Source: Finegoldia magna ATCC 29328 (GTDB taxonomy: Bacteria > Bacillota > Clostridia > Tissierellales > Peptoniphilaceae). Taken from it: 64,000 bases of DNA. This document shows, in pieces, positions 9,740 through 17,089 of the stretch (the first letter of the stretch is position 1; every line of letters begins with the position of its first letter). Location: contig NC_010376.1 in assembly GCF_000010185.1 (NCBI RefSeq), positions 1 to 64,000 on the forward strand, given 5' to 3'. Below the pieces are notes generated by a model. The model was not told the origin of the DNA, searched no databases, and saw only the letters and a list, made by a program, of their open reading frames with translations. Made by a program: the position numbers and the translations under genes.

Positions 9740-10516
9740 ATGGCGAATAAATCAATTAGTAAAGAAGAACAGGAAAATATTAAAGAATTATTCTTGAAAT
9801 TCCAAGAAACACGAGACAAGAAAACAAGGGATACTCTCGTGGAAAAAAACCTGTATATCGCTGAAATATTAGCAAAAAAATACACAGGAAGGGGAATCGA
9901 ATACGATGATTTGTACCAAGTCGCATGTATCGGACTGATTTATGCGATTGACCGCTACGATCCATCAAAAGGCTACGAGTTCTCCTCTTATGCAACTCCT
10001 ACAATCGTCGGAGAAATCAAAAAATATTTCAGAGACAAAGGCTGGGTCATCAGAGTTCCACGCAGAATTCAAGAGCTCAACAAAAAAGTTGCGACAGCCA
10101 AGGTTCATTTGTCACAAACAATGCAAAAATCTCCAACAGTTGAAGACATCGCAGATTATCTGTCGATATCAAACGAAGAAGTGTTGGAAGTGTTGGAAGG
10201 AGCGAAGGTCTACGCCCCACAATCATTGGATCAATCGATCGATCAATCAAATGAAGACAGGGAAACTAATCTTAGCGATTTGATTGGAGAAGAAGACAAG
10301 GACATGCTGAAGTTCGAAAACAGAGATTTAATCAACAGATGCATGCAAGATTTGAACAAAGTTGAAAGGAAAATTCTTCTGGGAAGATATTTTGACAAGA
10401 AAACACAAATCGTAATCGCAGAGGAATTGGATATTTCGCAAATGACTGTCAGCAGAATGGAGAAGAAAATTCTGAAAAAATTCAAGGCTGCACTCAAGGA
10501 GCAACTAGAATTTTAA
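9740..10516 (+). CDS. RNA polymerase sigma factor of the SigB/SigF/SigG group
   Basis: This 258-residue sigma-70 family factor has region 2 (IEYDDLYQVACIGLIYAIDR, then the core-binding and -10 recognition helix with YATPTIVGEIKKYFRDKGW), region 3 (VPRRIQELNKKV) and a region 4 helix-turn-helix (IAEELDISQMTVSRMEKKI). Region 1.1 is absent, as in the SigB/F/G group. Its neighbours are its antagonist and anti-sigma factor. Such factors control general stress (sigB) or forespore genes (sigF). No sporulation gene appears in this window, so a stress role seems more likely, but the regulon is unknown. Confidence 0.92.
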   Translation: MANKSISKEEQENIKELFLKFQETRDKKTRDTLVEKNLYIAEILAKKYTGRGIEYDDLYQVACIGLIYAIDRYDPSKGYEFSSYATPTIVGEIKKYFRDKGWVIRVPRRIQELNKKVATAKVHLSQTMQKSPTVEDIADYLSISNEEVLEVLEGAKVYAPQSLDQSIDQSNEDRETNLSDLIGEEDKDMLKFENRDLINRCMQDLNKVERKILLGRYFDKKTQIVIAEELDISQMTVSRMEKKILKKFKAALKEQLEF

Positions 10517-11128
10517 ATGGAAATATTGAGATTTGAAAATGTTAAATTCATCAAGGAATACGATGATTTTACTATAAATAAAAACGAAATAGTTTTTATT
10601 GTGGGAAAGAGTGGAAGCGGAAAGTCCACTCTTCTCAAACTTATCAATAACACTTTACAGATGAAATCGGGAAGCATTTTCTACAAAGATACGAATATTT
10701 TGAACATCAAGCCTGTTGAATTGAGAAGAAACATCATGATGACTTCCCAAGAAAATTTCTTGTTCGACATGACAATAAAAGAAAATTTCCATGAGTTTTA
10801 TAAACTGCGAGATTTGGAAAACTTAACAGACGATGAGATTGTGAAATTTCTTAAAATCGCAGATTTCGATGTCGATGTAAACCTCGATGTTGAGAAACTT
10901 TCCGGCGGGGAAAAGCAAAGAGTGTTCTTGGCAATTGCTCTTAGCATGAGACCTGAGGTTTTGTTATTGGATGAGCCGACAAGCGCATTGGATAGCAATA
11001 CTGCTTTTAATATGATGAAAAATATCGTGGATTATTGTAAACACAATGATATTACTCTTGTAGTTGTGAGTCACGCGAGAAATTTGGTGGATGAATTTGC
11101 AGACAAAACAATAGATTTAGGAGATTGA
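10517..11128 (+). CDS. ABC transporter ATPase, FetA/YbbL-like
   Basis: The 203-residue ATPase has Walker A GKSGSGKSTLLKL, the signature LSGGEKQR, and Walker B EVLLLDEPTSALD, followed by an H-loop in VVSHARN. It begins directly on the base after the sigma-factor stop and is followed one base later by a UPF0014 permease. This pairing (FetA-FetB in E. coli) is linked to iron export and oxidative-stress resistance. Substrate assignment here is by family only. Co-transcription with the sigma gene is very likely. Confidence 0.88.
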   Translation: MEILRFENVKFIKEYDDFTINKNEIVFIVGKSGSGKSTLLKLINNTLQMKSGSIFYKDTNILNIKPVELRRNIMMTSQENFLFDMTIKENFHEFYKLRDLENLTDDEIVKFLKIADFDVDVNLDVEKLSGGEKQRVFLAIALSMRPEVLLLDEPTSALDSNTAFNMMKNIVDYCKHNDITLVVVSHARNLVDEFADKTIDLGD

Positions 11129-11129
11129 A

Positions 11130-11903
11130 ATGGGAATAATTAAAATACCATGGACGAGGTTTTTGTTAATTTATCTGCTTTTGTTGTTTGTGTTATTCGT
11201 AATGAAAAAATGCCGCATAAACAAAGCGAAAACACTGATAATAGCGAGTTTTCGAATGACTGTGCAACTTATTATCGTAGGTTTCATCCTAACTTATGTT
11301 ATAAATGCGAACAACAATTTATTTGTAATAATTTACATATTGATAATGGCGACATTCAGCACTTTAAAAGTATTCAAAGGCAATAATTTATCGGACAAAT
11401 TCAAGGTGATTATAGGACTTAGTATATTATTTTCGGGAATTCTCGTGGAGTGTTTCTACGTTGGATTTGTCATCAGAAAACCGATTTTCGATGCACAATA
11501 CGCGATTCCAATTTCTGGAATGCTTTTCGGAAATACGATGACGGCTGTGAATTTGGGAGTCAATTACTTAAACGAAAATTTGAAACTGAACAAAAACAAA
11601 ATCACAACGCTGATTAATTTGGGAGTAAAGGCAGATACAGCTTTAATTCCAATCGTAAATCAATCCGTAGAAATGGCGATACTACCGAATTTGAACAGTA
11701 TGATTGCGATGGGAATTATAAGTCTTCCTGGAATGATGACAGGACAAATCCTATCCGGAGTTAGCCCGAACACTGCGATAATTTATCAGATTTCTGTGAT
11801 GATTGCAATCTGTGCGAGCGTTAACATTGCAAGTTTCTTGTCGCTTTATCTAGGATACAAAAGTTTGATTAACAATAGAGAACAAATAAATTTTGAATTG
11901 TAA
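11130..11903 (+). CDS. UPF0014 family ABC permease, FetB/YbbM-like
   Basis: The 257-residue protein has about seven hydrophobic membrane spans and the family motif GMLFGNTMTAVNLGVNYL, then a positively charged loop, NLGVKADTA and LPGMMTGQILSG. UPF0014 permeases pair with a FetA-type ATPase, which is the gene one base upstream. In E. coli the pair exports iron. GGAGATTGAA supplies the ribosome site. Function in this organism is inferred from the family. Confidence 0.88.
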   Translation: MGIIKIPWTRFLLIYLLLLFVLFVMKKCRINKAKTLIIASFRMTVQLIIVGFILTYVINANNNLFVIIYILIMATFSTLKVFKGNNLSDKFKVIIGLSILFSGILVECFYVGFVIRKPIFDAQYAIPISGMLFGNTMTAVNLGVNYLNENLKLNKNKITTLINLGVKADTALIPIVNQSVEMAILPNLNSMIAMGIISLPGMMTGQILSGVSPNTAIIYQISVMIAICASVNIASFLSLYLGYKSLINNREQINFEL

Positions 11904-11915
11904 TTGGAGGAAAAA

Positions 11916-13274
11916 ATGAGAATTGAAAGGGATTCTATCGGAGAAATCGAAGTAAATGACGATGTGTTGTGGGGAGCACAAACTCAAAGAAGTTTCAACA
12001 ATTTTAAAATTGGAACAGAAAAAATGCCACTTGAAGTTATCAAAGCACTTACAAGATTAAAAAAAGCGTGTGCGATTTCAAACAACAAATTGGAAAAATT
12101 ATCAGACGAAAAGAAGGATTTGATTGTGGGTGCGTGTGATGAAATCTTGGATCACCAACACGACAATGAATTTCCACTTGCTGTGTGGCAAACTGGATCT
12201 GGAACGCAATCCAACATGAATGTGAACGAAGTCATCGCTCACATCGCAAACAAAAAGTATGGAGAAAACATCATTCATCCAAACGATGATGTGAACAAAT
12301 CCCAAAGTTCCAACGATACATTTCCATCTGCAATCCACATTGCATTAAAACACATGATTGATTCTGAATTAATCGCAGAACTTGAAAACACTGAAAAAGT
12401 CTTGGAAAAATTGATGGAAGAAAACAAAGACATCATAAAAATCGGACGTACACATTTGCAAGATGCAGTGCCACTAAGATTGTCACAAGAAATATCCGGA
12501 TGGCTTTTCATGATTAAAAAAGGAAAACAACACATCATTGAAGCAAGCAAAGCATTGAATGAACTTGCAATTGGAGCAACAGCTGTGGGAACTGGACTCA
12601 ACGCAGTTAAAGGATTCGACCAAATGGTAGTAGATGAAATCAACAAACAAACAAACGGAAAATTCGTCACTGCAGAAAACAAATTCCATGCACTAACATC
12701 AAAAGATGCAATAAGCTTTACTCATGGAGCAATCACAGCCCTTGCCAATAATTTGATGAAAATTGCAAATGATGTGAGATTTTTGGCGAGTGGGCCTAGA
12801 TGTGGAATAGGAGAATTGTCAATTCCTGCAAATGAACCAGGATCATCAATCATGCCTGGCAAAGTAAATCCAACACAAGCAGAAGCATTGACAATGGTTT
12901 GTGTGCAAATAATGGGCAACAACACGACAATTCAAGTCGCAGCAAGCCAAGGAAACTACGAACTCAACGTCTACATGCCTGTGATTATTTACAACGCATT
13001 GCAATCTGTAAGATTAATCAAAGACGCTACGAAATCTTTTACGGACAATTGTCTTCGAGGACTCAAAGCAAACAGAGAAGTCATCGATTATTATTTGAAC
13101 AATTCGTTGATGCTAGTCACAGCTCTTAACACGAAAATTGGATACGACAAAGCAAGTACCATCGCAAAATACGCGCACAAAAACAACACAACATTAAAAC
13201 AAGCAGCGCTCGATTTGGAAATTCTGACAGAAGAAGAATTTGACGAATACGTCGACCCTACTAAAATGTGTTAG
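11916..13274 (+). CDS. fumC: Fumarate hydratase class II
   Basis: Class II fumarase interconverts fumarate and L-malate without an iron-sulfur cluster, in the cytoplasm. The 452-residue protein carries GSGTQSNMNVNEVI, the catalytic region GRTHLQDAVPLRL, and the fumarate-lyase signature GSSIMPGKVNPTQ near residue 310. An upstream in-frame TTG at 11904 precedes the ribosome site TTGGAGG, so the ATG at 11916 is preferred. It is probably the last gene of the long rightward run. Aspartase is the main alternative in this superfamily, but the sequence and length fit FumC better. Confidence 0.95.
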   Translation: MRIERDSIGEIEVNDDVLWGAQTQRSFNNFKIGTEKMPLEVIKALTRLKKACAISNNKLEKLSDEKKDLIVGACDEILDHQHDNEFPLAVWQTGSGTQSNMNVNEVIAHIANKKYGENIIHPNDDVNKSQSSNDTFPSAIHIALKHMIDSELIAELENTEKVLEKLMEENKDIIKIGRTHLQDAVPLRLSQEISGWLFMIKKGKQHIIEASKALNELAIGATAVGTGLNAVKGFDQMVVDEINKQTNGKFVTAENKFHALTSKDAISFTHGAITALANNLMKIANDVRFLASGPRCGIGELSIPANEPGSSIMPGKVNPTQAEALTMVCVQIMGNNTTIQVAASQGNYELNVYMPVIIYNALQSVRLIKDATKSFTDNCLRGLKANREVIDYYLNNSLMLVTALNTKIGYDKASTIAKYAHKNNTTLKQAALDLEILTEEEFDEYVDPTKMC

Positions 13275-13290
13275 AAAAAAATATTTTATA

Positions 13291-13319
13291 TTGAAAAATA
13301 TTAGTACAAAATATATAAT
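13291..13319 (+). promoter_or_regulatory. Sigma-70-type promoter of the LPQAG peptide gene
   Basis: TTGAAA at 13291-13296 and TATAAT at 13314-13319 are separated by 17 bases, an excellent match to the vegetative consensus. The -10 box lies 26 bases ahead of the ATG at 13346. A strong GGGGGGAG site lies between them. Confidence 0.8.
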
Positions 13320-13345
13320 AGGTGTGAGGGTAATGGGGGGAGAAT

Positions 13346-13570
13346 ATGAAAAAGAAATTAACGATATATGTGCTAGCAGTGATGATGTTTCTGATGCAAA
13401 TTGGATACAACATAAGCTACGGTCAAACAGAAAATAATATAATGTTGGCAAGTACACAAATATTGCCACAAGCGGGAATAGACAACGAGCATATTTTAAT
13501 AAGCATCGCTTGTTTAATCGTAATTACTGGTGCATTTTTTGTGTTTTTTAAGAAAAGAGAAAAGAAGTAA
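13346..13570 (+). CDS. Minimal sortase-substrate peptide with LPQAG tail
   Basis: The 74-residue product has an N-terminal signal sequence (1-26), only about 13 residues of mature region, then LPQAG at 40-44, a hydrophobic span (50-67) and the basic end KKREKK. This is the layout of a sortase-anchored protein with almost nothing between signal peptide and sorting signal. It has its own strong promoter, a strong ribosome site and a terminator, so it is very likely a real gene and not noise. If processed as predicted, the wall-linked product would be under 20 residues. No function can be assigned. LPQAG deviates from LPXTG at position four. Confidence 0.8.
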   Translation: MKKKLTIYVLAVMMFLMQIGYNISYGQTENNIMLASTQILPQAGIDNEHILISIACLIVITGAFFVFFKKREKK

Positions 13571-13595
13571 GGAATTGCTAATATATAAATTTACG

Positions 13596-13633
13596 CAGTT
13601 AAGCATATTGAACATATGCTTAACTGTTTTTTT
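13596..13633 (+). terminator. Rho-independent terminator after the LPQAG peptide gene
   Basis: A perfect 13-base stem (13596-13608 with 13614-13626), five-base loop TGAAC and a run of seven T follow the stop codon by 26 bases. Confidence 0.92.
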
Positions 13634-13663
13634 ATCTACAAATGTAGTTTCGGTTCGAAATTA

Positions 13664-13836
13664 AAAAAATCATCAAGCACGAATATCTAGACTACGAAAA
13701 TAAATAAATCCTAAGCTCATAAGCCTAAAATCGCAAACTCGCTATCGCTCAAACAGTGCGATTTCTTGACGGCTTATTTCACTTGGATTTATAGTTATTT
13801 TCTCCGTATGATATTCTTAGCTTTGGATGATTTTTT
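13664..13836. repeat. Hairpin repeat, copy 1 (split by an insertion), bracketing the GNAT gene
   Basis: The left arm begins AAAAAATCATCAAGCACGAA at 13664 and the right arm ends CTTTGGATGATTTTTT at 13836. The same two arms occur joined in a 63-base hairpin at 14351-14413. Here about 108 bases separate them, occupying the loop. The two copies lie on either side of the acetyltransferase gene, and the right arm with its T-run abuts the 3' end of that gene. Confidence 0.8.
13695..13802. mobile_element. Nested palindromic small element inside the hairpin repeat
   Basis: Comparison with the intact hairpin at 14351-14413 shows about 108 extra bases here. The extra DNA is itself an interrupted palindrome: AAAATAAATAAATCC, ATAAGCC and AAATCGCA on the left are mirrored by TGCGATTT, GGCTTAT and GGATTTATAGTTATTTT on the right. 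It has no coding capacity. This looks like a non-autonomous MITE/REP-type unit. The exact borders are uncertain by a few bases, and no clear target-site duplication is visible. Confidence 0.6.
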
Positions 13837-14306
13837 TATTTGCCAAGGAATTTTATATAAATTTGGCAAGGGTTCCATTGATCCCATAAATCTGGGAATA
13901 CTTCTAGTTTTTTATAGCCCATGGCTTGGTAAAAGCTGTTGGTTATGTCGTATTCTTGGTAGTGGCCTGTTTCTACTGTTTTTACTTGGGAATAGGTGTA
14001 TCCTAGTTTTCTAGCTAAATTTTCATAGGCTTCATTTAATTTTTTGCCTAGTCCTTGACGGTGGAATTTCTTTTTGATTCCCATTACAAATATATCCGCA
14101 CAATCTGGGCTTGTATTATTTAAAACGACAAAACCAACGGGATTTTCTTCTAGAAAACACGCTATAAATGGTTTGTTTTGCGAATCTACGATATATTCTT
14201 CGGTGCTTTCTGGCATGCCGAACCATTCTGGCAAGTCATTCAAGATTTCTCTTGATATTTTTTCTTTTTCTTTTTTATTTTGTATTTCTTTAATAATAAA
14301 TTCCAT
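13836..14306 (-). CDS. GNAT-family N-acetyltransferase
   Basis: The 156-residue protein has the GNAT acetyl-CoA-binding motif A in a strand-helix unit: ADIFVMGIKKKFHRQGLGKK, with the R/Q-x-x-G-x-G/A-type loop RQGLGK. The C-terminal YQAMGYKKLEVF is also typical of the family. The acceptor is unknown. An ATG three codons upstream (14315) lies directly on the AAGGAA site, so the start at 14306 with about nine bases of spacing is preferred. The gene stands alone between two copies of one hairpin repeat. Confidence 0.85.
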   Translation of the reverse strand: MEFIIKEIQNKKEKEKISREILNDLPEWFGMPESTEEYIVDSQNKPFIACFLEENPVGFVVLNNTSPDCADIFVMGIKKKFHRQGLGKKLNEAYENLARKLGYTYSQVKTVETGHYQEYDITNSFYQAMGYKKLEVFPDLWDQWNPCQIYIKFLGK

Positions 14307-14350
14307 ATTTTTCATTTCCTTTTCATTTATATTGTTTCAGTGTGTAAAAC

Positions 14351-14413
14351 AAAAAATCATCAAGCACGAATATCTATACTCCGTATGATATTCTTAGCTT
14401 TAGATGATTTTTT
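14351..14413. repeat. Hairpin repeat, copy 2 (intact), bracketing the GNAT gene
   Basis: The segment from AAAAAATCATCAAGCAC to GATGATTTTTT folds into a long imperfect hairpin with a T-run on each strand. It lies between the start of the acetyltransferase gene and the end of the DUF3841 gene, so on the minus strand it can terminate the latter. The sequence recurs, interrupted, at 13664-13836. Confidence 0.82.
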
Positions 14414-14417
14414 CATT

Positions 14418-15062
14418 TTACAAATAGTCTATTAAATTTTCTTCTGATATATCTATTGGGTCGTCATGGTAGAATACTTTGATGATCATGTCTTCTGTGA
14501 TTTCCCAGATGTTTCCTTGGACTTGGAATATGTTCCAATTATCTATGTCGAATATTTTTTTATAGCTTTCATATATTTTTTTGTATTCTTCAGGATACAA
14601 ATATCTATAATCTTCGGAGCCTATTATAAATGGGTTGGGCATTCTATGGTCTTTCAAGTATTTGTAGTATTGTTTCAAATCGTCTTCATCTGTTGGGACG
14701 TAATGATTGTTGAGGACGTAGTCCCATTTTGATCCGTCAAGATAGACTATCTTTTCTGCAGGAACTTTTAAACAATATGCTACGGAGTTTTCGTCTGGTC
14801 TCATGCAGTTTCTGTTACTGACTGAACACCAAATCGGTAGTTTTACATCGTCTGGTTTGGGGACGATTGTTTCTGCTTGTTTGACGAAATACGTGTATTT
14901 TTCTCTGAAAAATTCGTAGATGTCTCCCAAGTGTTCACTTGCGTATTCCAATTTGTTGATGAATCTTTTTTCTTTTTTCAATACGTCTAGTGATCTTTTA
15001 TCTTGCATTGTGTAGAGCATTACATATCCATTTGTTTCATTTGGATTTTTCATTTGTTTCAT
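14418..15062 (-). CDS. DUF3841 domain protein
   Basis: This 214-residue soluble protein resembles the DUF3841 family. It opens with a YTMQDKRSLDVLKKEKRF segment, and the middle has SVSNRNCMRPDENSVAYCLK and the aromatic-rich IVYLDGSKWDYVLNN. The function of the family is unknown. AAAGGAG lies six bases ahead of the ATG. The start overlaps the stop of the upstream YoaK-type gene (ATGA), so the two are co-transcribed on the minus strand. I recognise the family from memory of its pattern only. Confidence 0.65.
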   Translation of the reverse strand: MKQMKNPNETNGYVMLYTMQDKRSLDVLKKEKRFINKLEYASEHLGDIYEFFREKYTYFVKQAETIVPKPDDVKLPIWCSVSNRNCMRPDENSVAYCLKVPAEKIVYLDGSKWDYVLNNHYVPTDEDDLKQYYKYLKDHRMPNPFIIGSEDYRYLYPEEYKKIYESYKKIFDIDNWNIFQVQGNIWEITEDMIIKVFYHDDPIDISEENLIDYL

Positions 15063-15718
15063 TTTTTGCTCCTTTCTGTTTCATGCATTATGATGAATGC
15101 AATGAGTATGACTACAGGAAGTATGAAGATTGATTTGGTAGAGAAAACAAACGATGTGAGTGTTCCGATTGTACATCCCATGATGAAAATCAAGATCGCA
15201 GCATATGTTGTAAATGATGCTTTGAGAAGATTTTTATCTTTTGTGTAGAAGTAGTCGATGAGTCTGTCGGTTGCTTTTTTCAAATTTCCTGTACACATTG
15301 TTGTCATCAAATCAACACCATTGAATCTTCTAAACGCTTCGATTTGCATTGCGCAGACGAATGATATTAAAAGGCATGCTAATTTGTTCAAATTTTCTGG
15401 TACAAATCCAACTAATGCTAGGATTATTCCTTCGAACACTATGATTACTTGTCTCCAATGTACGATTTTCATGTATTTGTATTTTTTCTCAAAAATTCTA
15501 ACCAGAGTTGTTCCCAATATGAATGCGATAATAGGCATGATGTAGCGGGCTATTTTGTCCAAATTTCCGTAGCAAATATTTATCGAGAGTAACACGAGAT
15601 TTCCTGTTTGTGCGAATGCGAACACTCCTCCACGAGTGATGTAGCTGTAGCTATCCAAGAATCCTCCGATTAGTGTTAGTATGAACATTATTTCTATACT
15701 TTCAGATTTTTGTGTCAT
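15059..15718 (-). CDS. YoaK/DUF1275 family membrane protein
   Basis: The 219-residue protein has about six membrane spans. It begins with the DUF1275 pattern LIGGFLDSYSYITRGGVFAFAQTGN and has the conserved MTTMCTGNLKKATD segment in the second half. The biochemical function of the family is not established. The start follows AGGTGA. The stop overlaps the DUF3841 start by four bases, forming a two-gene minus-strand operon. Confidence 0.85.
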   Translation of the reverse strand: MTQKSESIEIMFILTLIGGFLDSYSYITRGGVFAFAQTGNLVLLSINICYGNLDKIARYIMPIIAFILGTTLVRIFEKKYKYMKIVHWRQVIIVFEGIILALVGFVPENLNKLACLLISFVCAMQIEAFRRFNGVDLMTTMCTGNLKKATDRLIDYFYTKDKNLLKASFTTYAAILIFIMGCTIGTLTSFVFSTKSIFILPVVILIAFIIMHETERSKK

Positions 15719-15818
15719 TAAATCACCTGCTTATTTACTATATTATACCATTTTTTAATTTATAGAAAAAACCAATAAGATTACAACGTAGCCATCATCC
15801 TATCGTCAGTCGTTGCGC

Positions 15819-15864
15819 TACTACAATTTATAAAAACAACAAGCTCATCTTATTAGATGAGCTT
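15819..15864 (+). repeat. 46-bp direct repeat, copy 1, left of hicAB, containing a hairpin
   Basis: It matches 16587-16632 at 45 of 46 bases (A/G difference at one site). The 3' part is a perfect hairpin, AAGCTCATCT-TATT-AGATGAGCTT. The 22 bases ahead of the hairpin are also conserved, so this is a duplicated tract and not a chance terminator match. Confidence 0.92.
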
Positions 15865-15901
15865 ATTTTGTTGGCAAAATAAACAAATTTAGTCCACAAT
15901 A

Positions 15902-15932
15902 TTGACACGTGTTTTATACGTGCTATTATAAT
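15902..15932 (+). promoter_or_regulatory. hicAB promoter with overlapping inverted-repeat operator
   Basis: TTGACA lies at 15902-15907 and TATAAT at 15927-15932 (19-base gap; TATTAT at 15924 gives 16). Between them lies the inverted repeat CACGT-N7-ACGTG (15906-15922), a likely binding site for HicB or a HicAB complex that would occlude RNA polymerase. The -10 box ends only 14 bases ahead of the hicA ATG. Confidence 0.7.
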
Positions 15933-15946
15933 TATGAAGTCTAACT

Positions 15947-16135
15947 ATGACGTCAAAAACCTCAAGAGAGATAATAAAAATGCTCAAAAAAGATGGCTGG
16001 TATTTGGTTAGCGTCAATGGCAGTCATCACAAGTTTAAACATCCTGTGAAAAAAGGGATTGTAACTGTTGCGCATCCACAAAAAGATTTTACAACAAAAA
16101 CTTTAAAGAGCATATACAAACAGGCTGGTTGGTAA
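15947..16135 (+). CDS. hicA: HicA-type mRNA interferase toxin
   Basis: The 62-residue protein is a complete HicA double-stranded-RNA-binding-like fold: REIIKMLKKDGWYLVSVNG, the catalytic-histidine motif GSHH at 25-28, then FKHP and VTVAHPQKDFTTKTLKSIYKQAG. HicA toxins cleave mRNA and are neutralised by HicB. The start is chosen from family alignment. No clear Shine-Dalgarno site precedes it and the leader would be very short. hicB follows 38 bases later with a good AGGAG site, a likely way to make more antitoxin than toxin. Confidence 0.93.
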   Translation: MTSKTSREIIKMLKKDGWYLVSVNGSHHKFKHPVKKGIVTVAHPQKDFTTKTLKSIYKQAGW

Positions 16136-16173
16136 ACCAGCCACTATCTCTCGAAATTTAGGAGTGTGATATT

Positions 16174-16572
16174 ATGAAAAATGATATTTTGTATCCAGTT
16201 GTAATGAGCAAGGAAGATGGTAGATATTTTGCTCAATGCTATGATTATGAAGAAATTTATGCAGAAGGAGATACAATCGAAGAAGCGTTGAAAAATATCA
16301 AAGAAGTTTTCGGATTAATTTTTTATGATTTTGAAGAAGATGAATACAAGAAAGCTTCTAATATAGAAGATATAATGAAAGAACTCAAAGAAGGAGAATT
16401 TGTTGTATATGTAAACGTGTGGTTACCTTACGAATTTTCGAAGGTAAAAGTTGTTAATACCAAAAAAACACTTACTATACCAAATCACTTGAACATGCTC
16501 GGACAATATAAAAATATTAATTTCTCAAAAATTCTCACTGAAGCACTAGAAAAAGAATTGAATGTGAAATAA
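16174..16572 (+). CDS. hicB: HicB-type antitoxin
   Basis: The 132-residue protein has the HicB partial RNase H fold at the N terminus: YPVVMSKEDGRYFAQCYDYE, then an AEGDTIEEALKNIKEV helix. A C-terminal DNA-binding segment follows (KKTLTIPNHLNMLGQYKNIN, then FSKILTEALEKEL), probably ribbon-helix-helix-like. It binds and blocks HicA and represses the operon. AGGAG lies at 16162-16166. The CACGT-N7-ACGTG palindrome upstream of hicA is the likely operator. Confidence 0.92.
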   Translation: MKNDILYPVVMSKEDGRYFAQCYDYEEIYAEGDTIEEALKNIKEVFGLIFYDFEEDEYKKASNIEDIMKELKEGEFVVYVNVWLPYEFSKVKVVNTKKTLTIPNHLNMLGQYKNINFSKILTEALEKELNVK

Positions 16573-16586
16573 TACGACATCAATTT

Positions 16587-16632
16587 TACTACAATTTATA
16601 AAAGCAACAAGCTCATCTTATTAGATGAGCTT
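16587..16632 (+). repeat. 46-bp direct repeat, copy 2, right of hicAB, acting as terminator
   Basis: It is a near-identical copy of 15819-15864. Here the AAGCTCATCT-TATT-AGATGAGCTT hairpin is followed by six T, making a convincing hicAB terminator. It also faces the end of the minus-strand gene at 16646. Confidence 0.92.
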
Positions 16633-16645
16633 TTTTAGTGGTTAA

Positions 16646-17080
16646 TTATTTCCAAGTATTTAAACATTTTTTATATTTAATATAATCAGCAAACGGCTTT
16701 CTTGCAAGGTAGTTGTGATTGTCGTACATGTTTTTTTCTTTTTTTAGTTTCATATCATAAGCAAAACAAAACATTTTGTTGTAGTTATTTTTCCTAGGAT
16801 TCAAATAAACATTGGAGTACAAGAAATATCGGTACTCGTATTGTGTATTGGGATCATCTTTGAAATATATTGTAAAACGTGTAGTATTATCATTTGCATA
16901 ATTATATTTTTCTATAGATTTGATGTTGGATCTGTCGGTTCCTTGTAAAGTGAGGACTTGGTCAAGTTTTTTGTTTGCGAAATAGCTTTGAATTGGATGA
17001 TCAACAACCCACCACACAACATTGTAAATCACAAAAATACAGATCACAATTTTGATAAATTTGTATAATTTATTTTTCAT
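16646..17080 (-). CDS. Small membrane-anchored protein, paralogue of the next gene upstream
   Basis: The 144-residue product has an N-terminal membrane anchor or signal (FIKIVICIFVIYNVVWWVV), then the shared block DHPIQSYFANKKLDQVL-x-LQGTDRSNI and an FTIYFKDDPNTQYEYRY segment. The neighbouring gene at 17090 has the same architecture (NHPVQYF, QQGTNKDNI, FKDDPLVEYRY). It may belong to the DUF3139 group of small Firmicutes proteins, but that is uncertain. The AAGAGG site suits the ATG at 17080 better than the GTG at 17086. The last three genes of this strand run are separated by a few bases. Confidence 0.7.
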   Translation of the reverse strand: MKNKLYKFIKIVICIFVIYNVVWWVVDHPIQSYFANKKLDQVLTLQGTDRSNIKSIEKYNYANDNTTRFTIYFKDDPNTQYEYRYFLYSNVYLNPRKNNYNKMFCFAYDMKLKKEKNMYDNHNYLARKPFADYIKYKKCLNTWK

Positions 17081-17089
17081 ATTCACCTC

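Larger units (their letters stand above)
15719..15946. other. Intergenic region between the YoaK gene and hicA
   Basis: This stretch holds, in order, the divergent start region of the YoaK-type gene, an imperfect GTAGC...GCTAC inverted repeat near 15788-15821, the first copy of the hic-flanking direct repeat (15819-15864) and the hicAB promoter/operator (15902-15932). No further gene was found. Confidence 0.7.

Noticed and set aside
13766-14014. An 82-codon plus-strand frame opposite the acetyltransferase gene
   Set aside because: It overlaps the hairpin repeat and the antisense of a well-supported GNAT gene and has no ribosome site.
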